This document shows positions 56,924 to 64,000 of a DNA stretch of 64,000 nt, one piece after another; position 1 is the stretch's first letter, and each line of letters opens with the position of its first letter. Below the pieces are notes generated by a model. The model was given only the letters and a program-made list of their open reading frames with translations. It made no database searches and was not told where the DNA came from. The stretch is from Agrococcus jejuensis (GTDB taxonomy: Bacteria; Actinomycetota; Actinomycetes; Actinomycetales; Microbacteriaceae). The position numbers were made by a program, and so were the translations under genes. Location of the stretch: the NCBI RefSeq assembly GCF_007679035.1, contig NZ_VEFR01000005.1, forward strand, positions 62,001 through 126,000, in the 5' to 3' direction.

Positions 56924-59900
56924 TCAGGGCTGCAGGGCGCGGCGGATGCGCTGCACCGACACGGGGCCGCGGGCGCCGAGCGTCTGGGCGAAGAGGCTCA
57001 CCCGCAGCTCCTCGATCATCCAGCGCGCCTCGACGAGGTGCGGCGCGGCCGTCGACGGCAGCGGGATCGCGCCGCCCGCGGCACGCAGCGCCGCGACGGC
57101 GTCCGTCACCTCGGCCATCCACTGCACGTCGCGGTGCGCCGTCTCGGGCAGGCGTCGCACGCGGTGCTCGACCGCCTTCACGTACACCGGCAGCCGTGCC
57201 AGGCGCGACACCCCGGCGGCCACGATGAACCCGTCGTGCACGAGCCCCTCCAACGTGGCACGCGCGTCGGCGAGCTGCGCCATGAACGCGAGCGACGACA
57301 CGTCGCGGATCGCCGCATCCGCTGCCCGCGCGGCAGTGAGGACCGCGGCGACGCGCGCGGTCACGTCGAACATCCGCTCGACGAGCCCCAACGACACGGC
57401 GGTGCGGATGCGGGCGAAGTCCTGCGCCGACCGCACGGGGCCGCCGAGGGCGAGCTCCTCGTCGACGATCGCGAGCAGCACGTCGTCGAACAGTCGCGCC
57501 GTCGACGGATAGGGGGAGGCGCCGAGCGCGAGCCGCTCGGCGTTCGACAGGTTCGCCTGCACGTACGACTGCGGCGACTGCACGGCGTCGGCGAGCATGC
57601 GGCGCACCGCGGCGTGCTCGGCGGCGTCGCGCTCGGCCTCGGTCGAGAACAGCGCCACGTCGACGCGGCCGCCCTTCGCGAGCCGGTGGCCGGGGTAGGC
57701 GCGCACGGTGCCCTGCCCCTGGCGCACGTCGACGAAGCGCGGCAGGTCGGACTCGAACCCGTCGACGCCCTCGCGCTCGAGGTCGTGCGTCACGACGGCG
57801 GCGACCTCCACGGTCGCCTGGCGGGCGAGCCTCGCCTGCAGCGCCGCCAGGTCGCGGCCGGCGCCCAGCGCCTTGCCCTTCGCGCCCTCGACGACGAAGC
57901 GTGGCAGCAGGTGCCCGGGCACGCGCGCCCACTCGACGTCCGACGCATCCGCGGGCGTGTGCGCCGTGGCGCGGATGCGGTCGGCGAGCACCTGCGCGAT
58001 CGGCTCGCCCGTCGGCGCGGCGGGCAGGTCGACGAGCATCGACCGCGCCCAGTCTCCGGCAGGCACGACGTGCCGGCGCACGTGCTTCGGCAGCGCCTTG
58101 ATCATCGCGGTGAGCAGCTCCTCGCGCATGCCGGGCACGAGCCAGTCGAAGCCCGCGGGCGTGAGGCGCGGCAGCAGCGCGATGGGCACGTGCACCGTGA
58201 GGCCGTCGTCGTCGGCGCCGGGCTCGAACCGGTACGAGAGGCGCAGCGTCTGGTCTCCCTGCCTCCACGTGGTCGGGTACTGGTCCTCGGCCGGCCCCTC
58301 CTCGCGCCCCAGCAGGTCGTCGCGGGTGAAGGTGAGCAGATCCGGCGTCTCGGTGCGCGCATCGCGCCACCACCGCTGGAAGCCGCGCGCGTCCGTGACG
58401 TGCATGGGGATGCGCGCGTCGTACAGCTCGACGATGCGCTCGTCGTCGAGCAGCAGGTCGCGGCGCCGCTGACGCTCCTCGAGCCCCTCGATCTCGGCGA
58501 TGAGCTCGCGGTTCGCGGTGAGGAAGCGCTCGCGCACCTGCCATTCGCCGGCGACGAGGCCGTGGCGGATCATCAGGTCGCGCGCGAGCAGCGCGTCGAC
58601 GCGCGAGAGCTGGATGCGCCGCTGCGGCACGATCGGCACGCCGTAGAGCGTGACGCGCTCGGTCGCGATCGCAGCACCGTCGCGCTTCGACCAGCGCGGC
58701 TCGAACCACTGCCGCTTCACGAGGTCGCCCGCGAGCGGCTCGGCCCACGCGGGGTCGATGCCGGCCACGACGCGTGCGAACAGGCGCGACGTCTCCACGA
58801 GCTCCGCGGCCATGACGGCCTGCGGCTGCTTCTTCGACAGCGTCGACGAGGGATGGATGTGGAACCGCGTGCCGCGCCCGCCCACGAAGTCCCGCTTCTC
58901 GGCATCCCGCACGCCGATCTGGCTCAGCAGGCCGGCGAGCAGCGCCTTGTGGATCTCGGTCGCGCTCGTCGAGAACGGCTCGGCGCTCGTCTCGTGGCCG
59001 CGCGAGCGCCCGCCGCCGCCGCGCGAGCCCGACGGCTGCGCATCCCTCGGCAGCGACCGCTCGAGCTGTCGCACGACGTCCTGCCACTCGCGCACGCGCA
59101 GGAAGTTGAGGTGCTCGTCGCGGCACATGCGGCGGAACTGGTTGCCCGAGCGCTGCCGCTGCTCGTCGCGCAGGTAGCGCCACAGGTTGAGCAGCGAGAT
59201 GAAGTCGGAGGTCGGGTCGGCGAAGCGCGCATGCAGCTGGTCGGCGCGCGCACGATGCTCGAGCGGACGCTCGCGCGGATCCTGGATCGACAGCGCCGCG
59301 ACGATCGGGATGACGGCGTCGGCGACGCCCGCATCGACGCCCGCGAGCACCATGCGCGCGAAGCGCGGGTCGACGGGGAGTCGCGAGATGCTGCGGCCCA
59401 CGCGCGTGACGGCGCCCGAGCGCTCGACGGCCTGCAGCTCGCGCAGCAGGTCGGTGCCGTCGGCGATCGCTCGCCGCTCGGGCGGCTGCAGGAAGGGGAA
59501 GTCCTCGAGCGGACCGAGCCCGAGGGTCGCCGCCTGCAGGATGACCGAGGCGAGGTTCGTGCGCAGGATCTCGGGGTCGGTGAAGGCCGGCCGCTTCGCG
59601 AAGTCCTCCTCGGCGTAGAGACGGATCGCGATGCCGGGGGCGACGCGGCCGGCACGGCCCGAGCGCTGGTTCGCGGAGGCCTGGCTGATGGCCTCGATCG
59701 GCAGCCGCTGCACCTTGGCGCGGGTCGAGTAGCGCGAGATGCGGGCGGTGCCGGTGTCGACGACGTTGCGGATGCCGGGCACCGTGAGGCTCGTCTCGGC
59801 GACGTTCGTCGCGAGCACGACGCGGCGGCGCACGCCGGCGGGGCGACGCTCGAAGACGCGGTGCTGCTCGGCCGCCGAGAGGCGTCCGTACAGCGGCAGG

Positions 59901-60673
59901 ATCTCGACGCTCGCGCCGAGACGGCCCGCGAGCGCATCCTGCGCATCGCGGATCTCGGCCTCGCCCGAGAGGAACACGAGCACGTCGCCCTCGTCGTCGC
60001 GCCAGATCTCCTGGATGGCGTCGTGGATGCCGTCGATCGGGTCGACGTCGTCGTGCGCGTCGTCATCCCCGTCGTCCTCGCTCATCGCCTCGCGCGTCAG
60101 CGGGCGGTAGCGCACGTCGACGCCGTAGGTGCGGCCCGAGACCTCGATGATGGGCGCGCCGCCGAAGTGGCGCGAGAACGACTCGGGGTCGATGGTGGCG
60201 CTCGTCACGATGACGCGCAGGTCGGGGCGACGGGGGAGGAGGCGCTGCAGGTAGCCGACGAGGAAGTCGATCGTGAGGGAGCGCTCGTGCGCCTCGTCGA
60301 TGATGATCGTGTCGTACTGCCGAAGGTCCGGATCGCGGTGGATGCGGTTCAGCAGCACGCCGTCGGTCATGACCGCGACCTTGGTGTCGGCGGAGACCTT
60401 GTCGGTGAACCGCACCTGGTAGCCGACCTCGGCGCCCAGCTCGACCTGCAGCTCCTCGGCGACGCGCTCGGCGATCGTGCGCGCGGCGATGCGGCGCGGC
60501 TGCGTGTGGGCGATGCGCTCGCGCCCGAGGTCGAGGCAGATCTTGGGCAGCTGCGTCGACTTGCCCGAGCCGGTCTCGCCGGCGACGATCACGACCTGGT
60601 TCGCCTCGATGGCGGCCGCGATCTCGTCGCGCCGCGCGGAGACCGGCAGGTCGGCCGGATAGGCGATGTGCAT
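56924..60673 (-). CDS. hrpA: ATP-dependent RNA helicase HrpA
   Basis: A 1249-residue DEAH helicase of the bacterial HrpA family. Domains in order: RecA1 with Walker A VAGETGSGKSTQ (about 28-39) and IIIDEAHERS, RecA2 with SATIDPESF, VFLSGEAEIRDA, VATNVAETSLTVPGI and motif VI QRSGRAGR. The winged helix, ratchet and OB regions follow, and the long DUF3418 C-terminus specific to HrpA (RLSYRFEPGADDDGLTVHVP, FDWLVPGMREELLTAMIKALPK) completes it. It rearranges mRNA or ribosomal RNA. I start at the ATG at 60673, with GAGAGG upstream, giving the usual HIAYPADLPVSARRDEI. It is a single-gene unit. Confidence 0.95.
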   Translation of the reverse strand: MHIAYPADLPVSARRDEIAAAIEANQVVIVAGETGSGKSTQLPKICLDLGRERIAHTQPRRIAARTIAERVAEELQVELGAEVGYQVRFTDKVSADTKVAVMTDGVLLNRIHRDPDLRQYDTIIIDEAHERSLTIDFLVGYLQRLLPRRPDLRVIVTSATIDPESFSRHFGGAPIIEVSGRTYGVDVRYRPLTREAMSEDDGDDDAHDDVDPIDGIHDAIQEIWRDDEGDVLVFLSGEAEIRDAQDALAGRLGASVEILPLYGRLSAAEQHRVFERRPAGVRRRVVLATNVAETSLTVPGIRNVVDTGTARISRYSTRAKVQRLPIEAISQASANQRSGRAGRVAPGIAIRLYAEEDFAKRPAFTDPEILRTNLASVILQAATLGLGPLEDFPFLQPPERRAIADGTDLLRELQAVERSGAVTRVGRSISRLPVDPRFARMVLAGVDAGVADAVIPIVAALSIQDPRERPLEHRARADQLHARFADPTSDFISLLNLWRYLRDEQRQRSGNQFRRMCRDEHLNFLRVREWQDVVRQLERSLPRDAQPSGSRGGGGRSRGHETSAEPFSTSATEIHKALLAGLLSQIGVRDAEKRDFVGGRGTRFHIHPSSTLSKKQPQAVMAAELVETSRLFARVVAGIDPAWAEPLAGDLVKRQWFEPRWSKRDGAAIATERVTLYGVPIVPQRRIQLSRVDALLARDLMIRHGLVAGEWQVRERFLTANRELIAEIEGLEERQRRRDLLLDDERIVELYDARIPMHVTDARGFQRWWRDARTETPDLLTFTRDDLLGREEGPAEDQYPTTWRQGDQTLRLSYRFEPGADDDGLTVHVPIALLPRLTPAGFDWLVPGMREELLTAMIKALPKHVRRHVVPAGDWARSMLVDLPAAPTGEPIAQVLADRIRATAHTPADASDVEWARVPGHLLPRFVVEGAKGKALGAGRDLAALQARLARQATVEVAAVVTHDLEREGVDGFESDLPRFVDVRQGQGTVRAYPGHRLAKGGRVDVALFSTEAERDAAEHAAVRRMLADAVQSPQSYVQANLSNAERLALGASPYPSTARLFDDVLLAIVDEELALGGPVRSAQDFARIRTAVSLGLVERMFDVTARVAAVLTAARAADAAIRDVSSLAFMAQLADARATLEGLVHDGFIVAAGVSRLARLPVYVKAVEHRVRRLPETAHRDVQWMAEVTDAVAALRAAGGAIPLPSTAAPHLVEARWMIEELRVSLFAQTLGARGPVSVQRIRRALQP

Positions 60674-60741
60674 CCCGTCCATCCTCTCGCAGCCCGGTCG
60701 CGTCGCATGCGCGGGTCCGCTGGAGGCGGACGGCGAGCGCG

Positions 60742-60927
60742 CTACTCGGGCAGCTCGCCCGGCGCGAGGCGCTGCTGCTGGCGCCACAGGTCGCCGTAGC
60801 CGAGGCGCTCCATGTAGCGCTCGACGAGCTGCTCCTCGTCGAGCGCGCCCTTGGTGAACATGTCGAGGTCGGCCTGGAACTCGGGGGTCACCGGGGGCAT
60901 CTCGCTGGGGATCTCGGGGTCGGACAT
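60742..60927 (-). CDS. Small acidic conserved protein
   Basis: A 61-residue protein, MSDPEIPSEMPPVTPEFQAD at the start, then DMFTKGALDEEQLVERYMERLGYGDLWRQQ as an amphipathic helix. It is acidic and soluble. Similar small proteins occur in Microbacteriaceae, but no function is known to me. It lies 68 bases upstream of hrpA on the same strand and may share its transcript. The ATG is preceded by GAAGGTGG. Confidence 0.7.
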   Translation of the reverse strand: MSDPEIPSEMPPVTPEFQADLDMFTKGALDEEQLVERYMERLGYGDLWRQQQRLAPGELPE

Positions 60928-60999
60928 CGCGCCACCTTCCGTCGCGTGGATGGTAGCGAAGCCGCGCGGGGGCTCGCTGTGGGCTGGCAGCATCGAGGG

Positions 61000-61449
61000 A
61001 TGGCAGTGACGATCCGACCCGTGCGCCCCGACGACCGCGAGCAGTGGGCGACGCTGTTCCGCGCGTACCGCGAGTTCTACCGCCTCGAGGCCGACGAGGC
61101 GGTCGTCGAGCGCGTGTGGTCGTGGCTGACGGATGCCGGCCACGAGGTGCGCGGGCTCGTCGCCGAGGCCGACGGCGCCCTCGTCGGCATCGCGCACCAC
61201 CGGCGGTTCGCGCGCCCGTCGACGGGCACGGTGGGCGTGTGGCTCGACGACCTGTACGCGGCGGAGGCGGTGCGCGGGCAGGGCGTGGGTCACGCGCTCA
61301 TCGCCCATCTCGGTGGCATCGCCGCGCTCGAGGGCGCATCCGTCGTCCGCTGGATCACCGCCGACGACAACGCCACGGCGCAGCGCCTCTACGACCGCGT
61401 GGCGACGAGGACGCGCTGGCTCACCTACGACGCGACGCCCGGCGCCTGA
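61000..61449 (+). CDS. GNAT-family N-acetyltransferase
   Basis: A 149-residue single-domain GNAT. IRPVRPDDREQWATLFRAYREFY at the N-terminus, VGIAHHRRFARPSTGTVGVWLDDLYAAEAVRGQGVGHALIAHL in outline (with RGQGVG as the acetyl-CoA loop), and WITADDNATAQRLYDRVATRT as the C-terminal part. Substrate unknown. A CAGCAT hexamer six bases before the ATG is one base off the TANNNT consensus used elsewhere. It ends 13 bases before a long hairpin. Confidence 0.87.
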   Translation: MAVTIRPVRPDDREQWATLFRAYREFYRLEADEAVVERVWSWLTDAGHEVRGLVAEADGALVGIAHHRRFARPSTGTVGVWLDDLYAAEAVRGQGVGHALIAHLGGIAALEGASVVRWITADDNATAQRLYDRVATRTRWLTYDATPGA

Positions 61450-61462
61450 CTCGTCAGTCAGT

Positions 61463-61535
61463 TGCGTTTCGCAGGCGATCAGGGGTAGCGGAGGGGTATC
61501 TTCCCTCCGACCCCCGTGATCGCCTGCGAAACGCA
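61463..61535. repeat. Long palindromic hairpin between convergent genes
   Basis: TGCGTTTCGCAGGCGATCA (61463-61481) is exactly complementary to 61517-61535, next to GGGG/CCCC runs. An inner stem CGGAGGG (61489-61495) with CCCTCCG (61503-61509) closes the structure. The outer arms start with bases unlike the rest of the region (TTTCGCAGGCGATCA). It can act as a bidirectional terminator, and the length and precision resemble a dispersed palindromic repeat. Confidence 0.65.
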
Positions 61536-61562
61536 GGACTCCGCCTGCGGGAGCGCTGAGCG

Positions 61563-61910
61563 CTACGGCAGGTCGCGCGTGGGCGTGGGATCGCCGGCGT
61601 CGTCCCGATCGCCGTCAAGCGGGTTGTCGCCGATGAGCGGCGGCGCCTCCTCGCCGTTCGGTCCGCGCCGCTCGAGCACGAGCAGGGCGGCGAGCATCGA
61701 GACGATGCACAGGCCGAGGTAGATCCAGCCGACCGTCGCGATCACGATGCCGCCGAGCGTCACGGTGACCCCGAGGATGCCGAGCACGCTCCACACGAGC
61801 CCGAAGGCGATGAGGGCGCCGATCGTCACGACCCACCAGCGCGGACGCGTGCGCCACGCGGCGATCGAGATGGCCACCGCGATGGCGAGCAGTCCGATGG
61901 GGAAGTGCAT
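61563..61910 (-). CDS. Small membrane protein, unknown function
   Basis: A 115-residue protein with three hydrophobic segments (FPIGLLAIAVAISIAAW, WVVTIGALIAFGLVWSVLGI, IVIATVGWIYLGLCIVSMLAALLVL) and an acidic, hydrophilic C-terminal tail (NPLDGDRDDAGDPTPTRDLP). No family is recognised. TAGCAT on the minus strand (61923-61918) lies seven bases before the ATG, so the transcript is probably leaderless. Confidence 0.75.
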   Translation of the reverse strand: MHFPIGLLAIAVAISIAAWRTRPRWWVVTIGALIAFGLVWSVLGILGVTVTLGGIVIATVGWIYLGLCIVSMLAALLVLERRGPNGEEAPPLIGDNPLDGDRDDAGDPTPTRDLP

Positions 61911-62013
61911 GCTGCGGATGCTACGCCGCGACCGTGCGAGCCCGCTGGATCCGGGCGCAGGCGGGCCGGTCCCGTTCGTGTCGCGTCGGACGTCGGGGCT
62001 ACCGTGGACCGTC

Positions 62014-63774
62014 ATGTCGAGCGAGCCCCAGCACTACGGTTCGTGGGCCGCCGACCACCTCCCGCCCACGTTCCCCGAGCGTGCCGCCTGGGGCACGGCG
62101 CAGACGCTGCGCGCCTGGCAGCAGGAGGCGCTCGAGCGGTACTTCGAGCGCGAGCCGCGCGACTTCCTCGCATCCGCGACGCCTGGCGCCGGCAAGACCA
62201 CCTTCGCCCTGCGCCTCGCCTCCGAGCTGCTGCGCCGCGGCGCGGTGCGCCGCATCACGGTCGTCGCGCCCACCGAGCACCTCAAGACCCAGTGGGCCGA
62301 CGCGGCCGCCCGCGCCGGCATCCGCCTCGACCCCGGGTTCCGCAACGCCCACGGCGAGGCGGCCGGGCACTTCCACGGCGTCGCCGTGACGTACGCGCAG
62401 GTCGCCGCGCGGCCGGCGCTGCACGAGCGGATGACGCGCTCGGCCGACACGCTCGTGATCCTCGACGAGGTGCACCACGGCGGCGACGCGCTCTCGTGGG
62501 GCGAGGCCGTGCGCGAGGCGTTCGGTCCCGCCACGCGACGGCTCTCCCTCACCGGCACGCCGTTCCGCAGCGACGACGCACCCATCCCGTTCGTCGAGTA
62601 CGTGCCTGCCGAGGACGGCGTGCGCTACTCGGCCACCGACTACGACTACGGCTACGCTCGCGCGCTCGCCGACCACGTCGTGCGTCCCGTGCTGTTCATG
62701 GCGTACGCGGGCACGATGGAGTGGCGCACGTCGATGGGCGACGAGATGCGCGCGACCCTCGGGCACGAGGATGCGAAGGACATCACGTCGGCCGCGTGGC
62801 GCACGGCGCTCGACCCGGGCGGCACGTGGATCCAGCAGGTGCTGCGCAGCGCCGACGCTCGCCTGACGCAGGTGCGCGAGCAGGTGCCCGACGCCGGCGG
62901 CCTCGTCATCGCGACCGACCAGGCGCAGGCGCGCGAGTACGCGCGCATCCTCGAGGACATCTGCCGCGAGCGCGTCACGGTCGTGCTCTCGGACGACGCG
63001 GGTGCGAGCGCGCGCATCGAGGAGTTCTCGAACGACGAGTCGCGGTGGATGGTCGCCGTGCGCATGGTGTCGGAGGGCGTCGACGTGCCGCGCCTGTCGG
63101 TGGGCGTGTACGCGACGTCGTCGGCGACGCCGCTGTTCTTCGCGCAGGCAATCGGCCGCTTCGTGCGATCGCGGCGTCGCGGCGAGACGGCGACGGTGTT
63201 CCTGCCGTCGGTGCCGGTGCTGCTGCAGCTCGCCGCCGAGCTCGAGCGCCAGCGCGACCACGCCCTCGGCAAGCCCACCGACGACGACGAGCTGCTCGAC
63301 GACTCCCTCATGGAGGCGGCGGCGAAGCCCGACCCCGAGGACCGCGAGGAGGCGCCGTTCACGTGGCAGCCGCTGTCGTCGGCGGCGACGTTCGACAAGG
63401 TGCTCTTCGGCGACCAGGAGTTCGGGCAGCTCGTCGAGCCCGGCACCGACGAGGAGCTCGACTTCATCGGCATCCCCGGCATCCTCGAGCCGGAGGAGGT
63501 CTCCGACCTGCTGCAGCGACGTCAGCGCAGGCAGGCCGCTCGCATCGCCGAGAAGCCGGCGCCGCCGCAGCCCGACGCCCTCTTCCGCTCGCTGCGCGAG
63601 GACCGGCAGCTGCTCAACGCGCTCGTGACGATCGTCGCGAAGAAGCGCAAGCAGACGCATGGCATGGTGCATGCCGAGGCGCGGCGCGTGTGCGGCGGCC
63701 CCGAGGTGGCGAAGGCGTCGATGCAGCAGCTGCGCGACCGCATCCACTACCTGCGGCGCGCGATCGACGCCTGA
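62014..63774 (+). CDS. SF2 DEAD/DEAH-box helicase (XPB/UvrB-like RecA pair)
   Basis: A 586-residue helicase. Q-motif-like LRAWQQEALERYF, Walker A SATPGAGKTTFALRLA (about 54-69), VVAPTEHLKTQWADAA, Walker B LVILDEVHHGGD (DEVH near 151), SLTGTPFRSDD, then in the second RecA domain VIATDQAQAREYARIL, VSEGVDVPRLSVGVYATS and QAIGRFVRSRRRGETA (motif VI). About 150 further residues end in a helical region (LRDRIHYLRRAI). All catalytic residues are present, in contrast to the SF1-like protein at 17073. It is a common stand-alone actinobacterial helicase; DNA repair is the likely use. TACCGT lies eight bases before the ATG. Confidence 0.9.
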   Translation: MSSEPQHYGSWAADHLPPTFPERAAWGTAQTLRAWQQEALERYFEREPRDFLASATPGAGKTTFALRLASELLRRGAVRRITVVAPTEHLKTQWADAAARAGIRLDPGFRNAHGEAAGHFHGVAVTYAQVAARPALHERMTRSADTLVILDEVHHGGDALSWGEAVREAFGPATRRLSLTGTPFRSDDAPIPFVEYVPAEDGVRYSATDYDYGYARALADHVVRPVLFMAYAGTMEWRTSMGDEMRATLGHEDAKDITSAAWRTALDPGGTWIQQVLRSADARLTQVREQVPDAGGLVIATDQAQAREYARILEDICRERVTVVLSDDAGASARIEEFSNDESRWMVAVRMVSEGVDVPRLSVGVYATSSATPLFFAQAIGRFVRSRRRGETATVFLPSVPVLLQLAAELERQRDHALGKPTDDDELLDDSLMEAAAKPDPEDREEAPFTWQPLSSAATFDKVLFGDQEFGQLVEPGTDEELDFIGIPGILEPEEVSDLLQRRQRRQAARIAEKPAPPQPDALFRSLREDRQLLNALVTIVAKKRKQTHGMVHAEARRVCGGPEVAKASMQQLRDRIHYLRRAIDA

Positions 63775-63787
63775 GGCGCCGCGCGGG

Positions 63788-64000
63788 TCAGCCGGGCAGC
63801 GGGGCGAAGTCGTAGAAGACGACGGTGCGATCGTCGAGGGCGAGCTCGAAGCCGAGCAGCACCGACTGCTCGGCCAGCGCCGCCTCGTCCCAACCCCGGT
63901 ACGACATCGGGACCCACACGATCTTCGACGACGAGCCGTCGGCCTCGGCGGGGCGCACGCGCTCGGCGAACTCGTCGCCCGTGCTCGGCTCGTACCCGTT
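63788..64000 (-). CDS. C-terminal fragment of an unidentified protein
   Basis: The last 70 codons of a gene continuing beyond the right edge. It reads RVRPAEADGSSSKIVWVPMS, then SYRGWDEAALAEQSVLLGFE, and closes with LALDDRTVVFYDFAPLPG. No motif identifies it. The codon use and lack of stops fit a real gene. It converges with the helicase gene across 13 bases. Confidence 0.6.
   Translation of the reverse strand, partial: NGYEPSTGDEFAERVRPAEADGSSSKIVWVPMSYRGWDEAALAEQSVLLGFELALDDRTVVFYDFAPLPG

Noticed and set aside
56894..60799. A 1301-codon plus-strand open frame opposite hrpA
   Set aside because: It is a shadow frame. The product is low-complexity Arg/Gly/Ala, while the minus strand shows a full HrpA.
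1..64000. CRISPR arrays, insertion sequences, prophage or integrative elements
   Set aside because: No regularly spaced repeats, transposase or integrase motifs or att-like duplications at the two tRNA genes were seen.

Overview
The window is chromosomal DNA from a very GC-rich actinobacterium, most likely a member of Microbacteriaceae and perhaps close to Agrococcus. That placement is inferred from codon use and gene families: a DUF3027 gene beside a cold-shock gene, Lsr2, a DtxR/IdeR regulator, two LytR-CpsA-Psr (LCP) proteins and FmdB. It does not come from a search. I see no phage, transposase, integrase, CRISPR array, rRNA or replication origin. At least twenty genes have a TANNNT -10 hexamer only 6 to 8 bases before the start codon, so leaderless transcripts are common here.

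Layout. 1-5.9 kb: the N-terminal part of an XPB-like helicase-associated protein, a small membrane protein, a cold-shock protein with DUF3027, SerC, an IdeR-type metal repressor, and two tandem secreted NlpC/P60-type hydrolases, each preceded by an MtrA-like direct repeat. 6.0-8.2 kb: tRNA-Arg(CCT), a membrane-anchored LuxR regulator and a membrane protein. 8.2-15 kb: a four-gene polyol/sugar catabolic operon (DhnA-type aldolase, zinc alcohol dehydrogenase, FGGY kinase, glycerol-1-phosphate-dehydrogenase-like enzyme) diverging across a 20-bp operator-like palindrome from an aldo/keto reductase, followed by a DeoR regulator. 15-25.7 kb: a FemX-like protein, a second aldo/keto reductase, a 1303-residue SF1 helicase-like protein whose Walker A lysine and Walker B glutamate are replaced, a flavin oxidoreductase, MscL, FmdB, 5-formyl-THF cyclo-ligase, an acetyltransferase, a membrane protein and tRNA-Ala(CGC).

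25.9-46.3 kb is a complete exopolysaccharide locus. On the plus strand are GalU, a low-molecular-weight tyrosine phosphatase and a Wzz/BY-kinase. Converging on them is a 12-gene, almost fully overlapping minus-strand operon. It carries a membrane acetyltransferase-like protein, an LCP glycan ligase, a PglF/WbpM-like dehydratase, two fused PLP aminotransferase domains, an initiating sugar transferase, a WbuB-like glycosyltransferase, CapE/CapF/CapG homologues for UDP-L-FucNAc, a Wzx flippase, a Wzy polymerase and a second glycosyltransferase. A second LCP gene and lsr2 diverge from an AT-rich, repeat-filled control region at its head.

46.3-64 kb: a maltokinase-like kinase, a secreted alpha-lytic-type protease, a DUF4349 lipoprotein, a TetR regulator coupled to an aldo/keto reductase, an MFS transporter, a thiolase/SDR pair, a type-B carboxylesterase, HrpA, small proteins, an SF2 helicase and the end of an unidentified gene.

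The best candidates for new biology are the polyol operon with its unusual G1P-dehydrogenase component, the catalytically degenerate helicase, the tandem aminotransferase, and the link between Lsr2 and exopolysaccharide. None is proven to be a new system from sequence alone.
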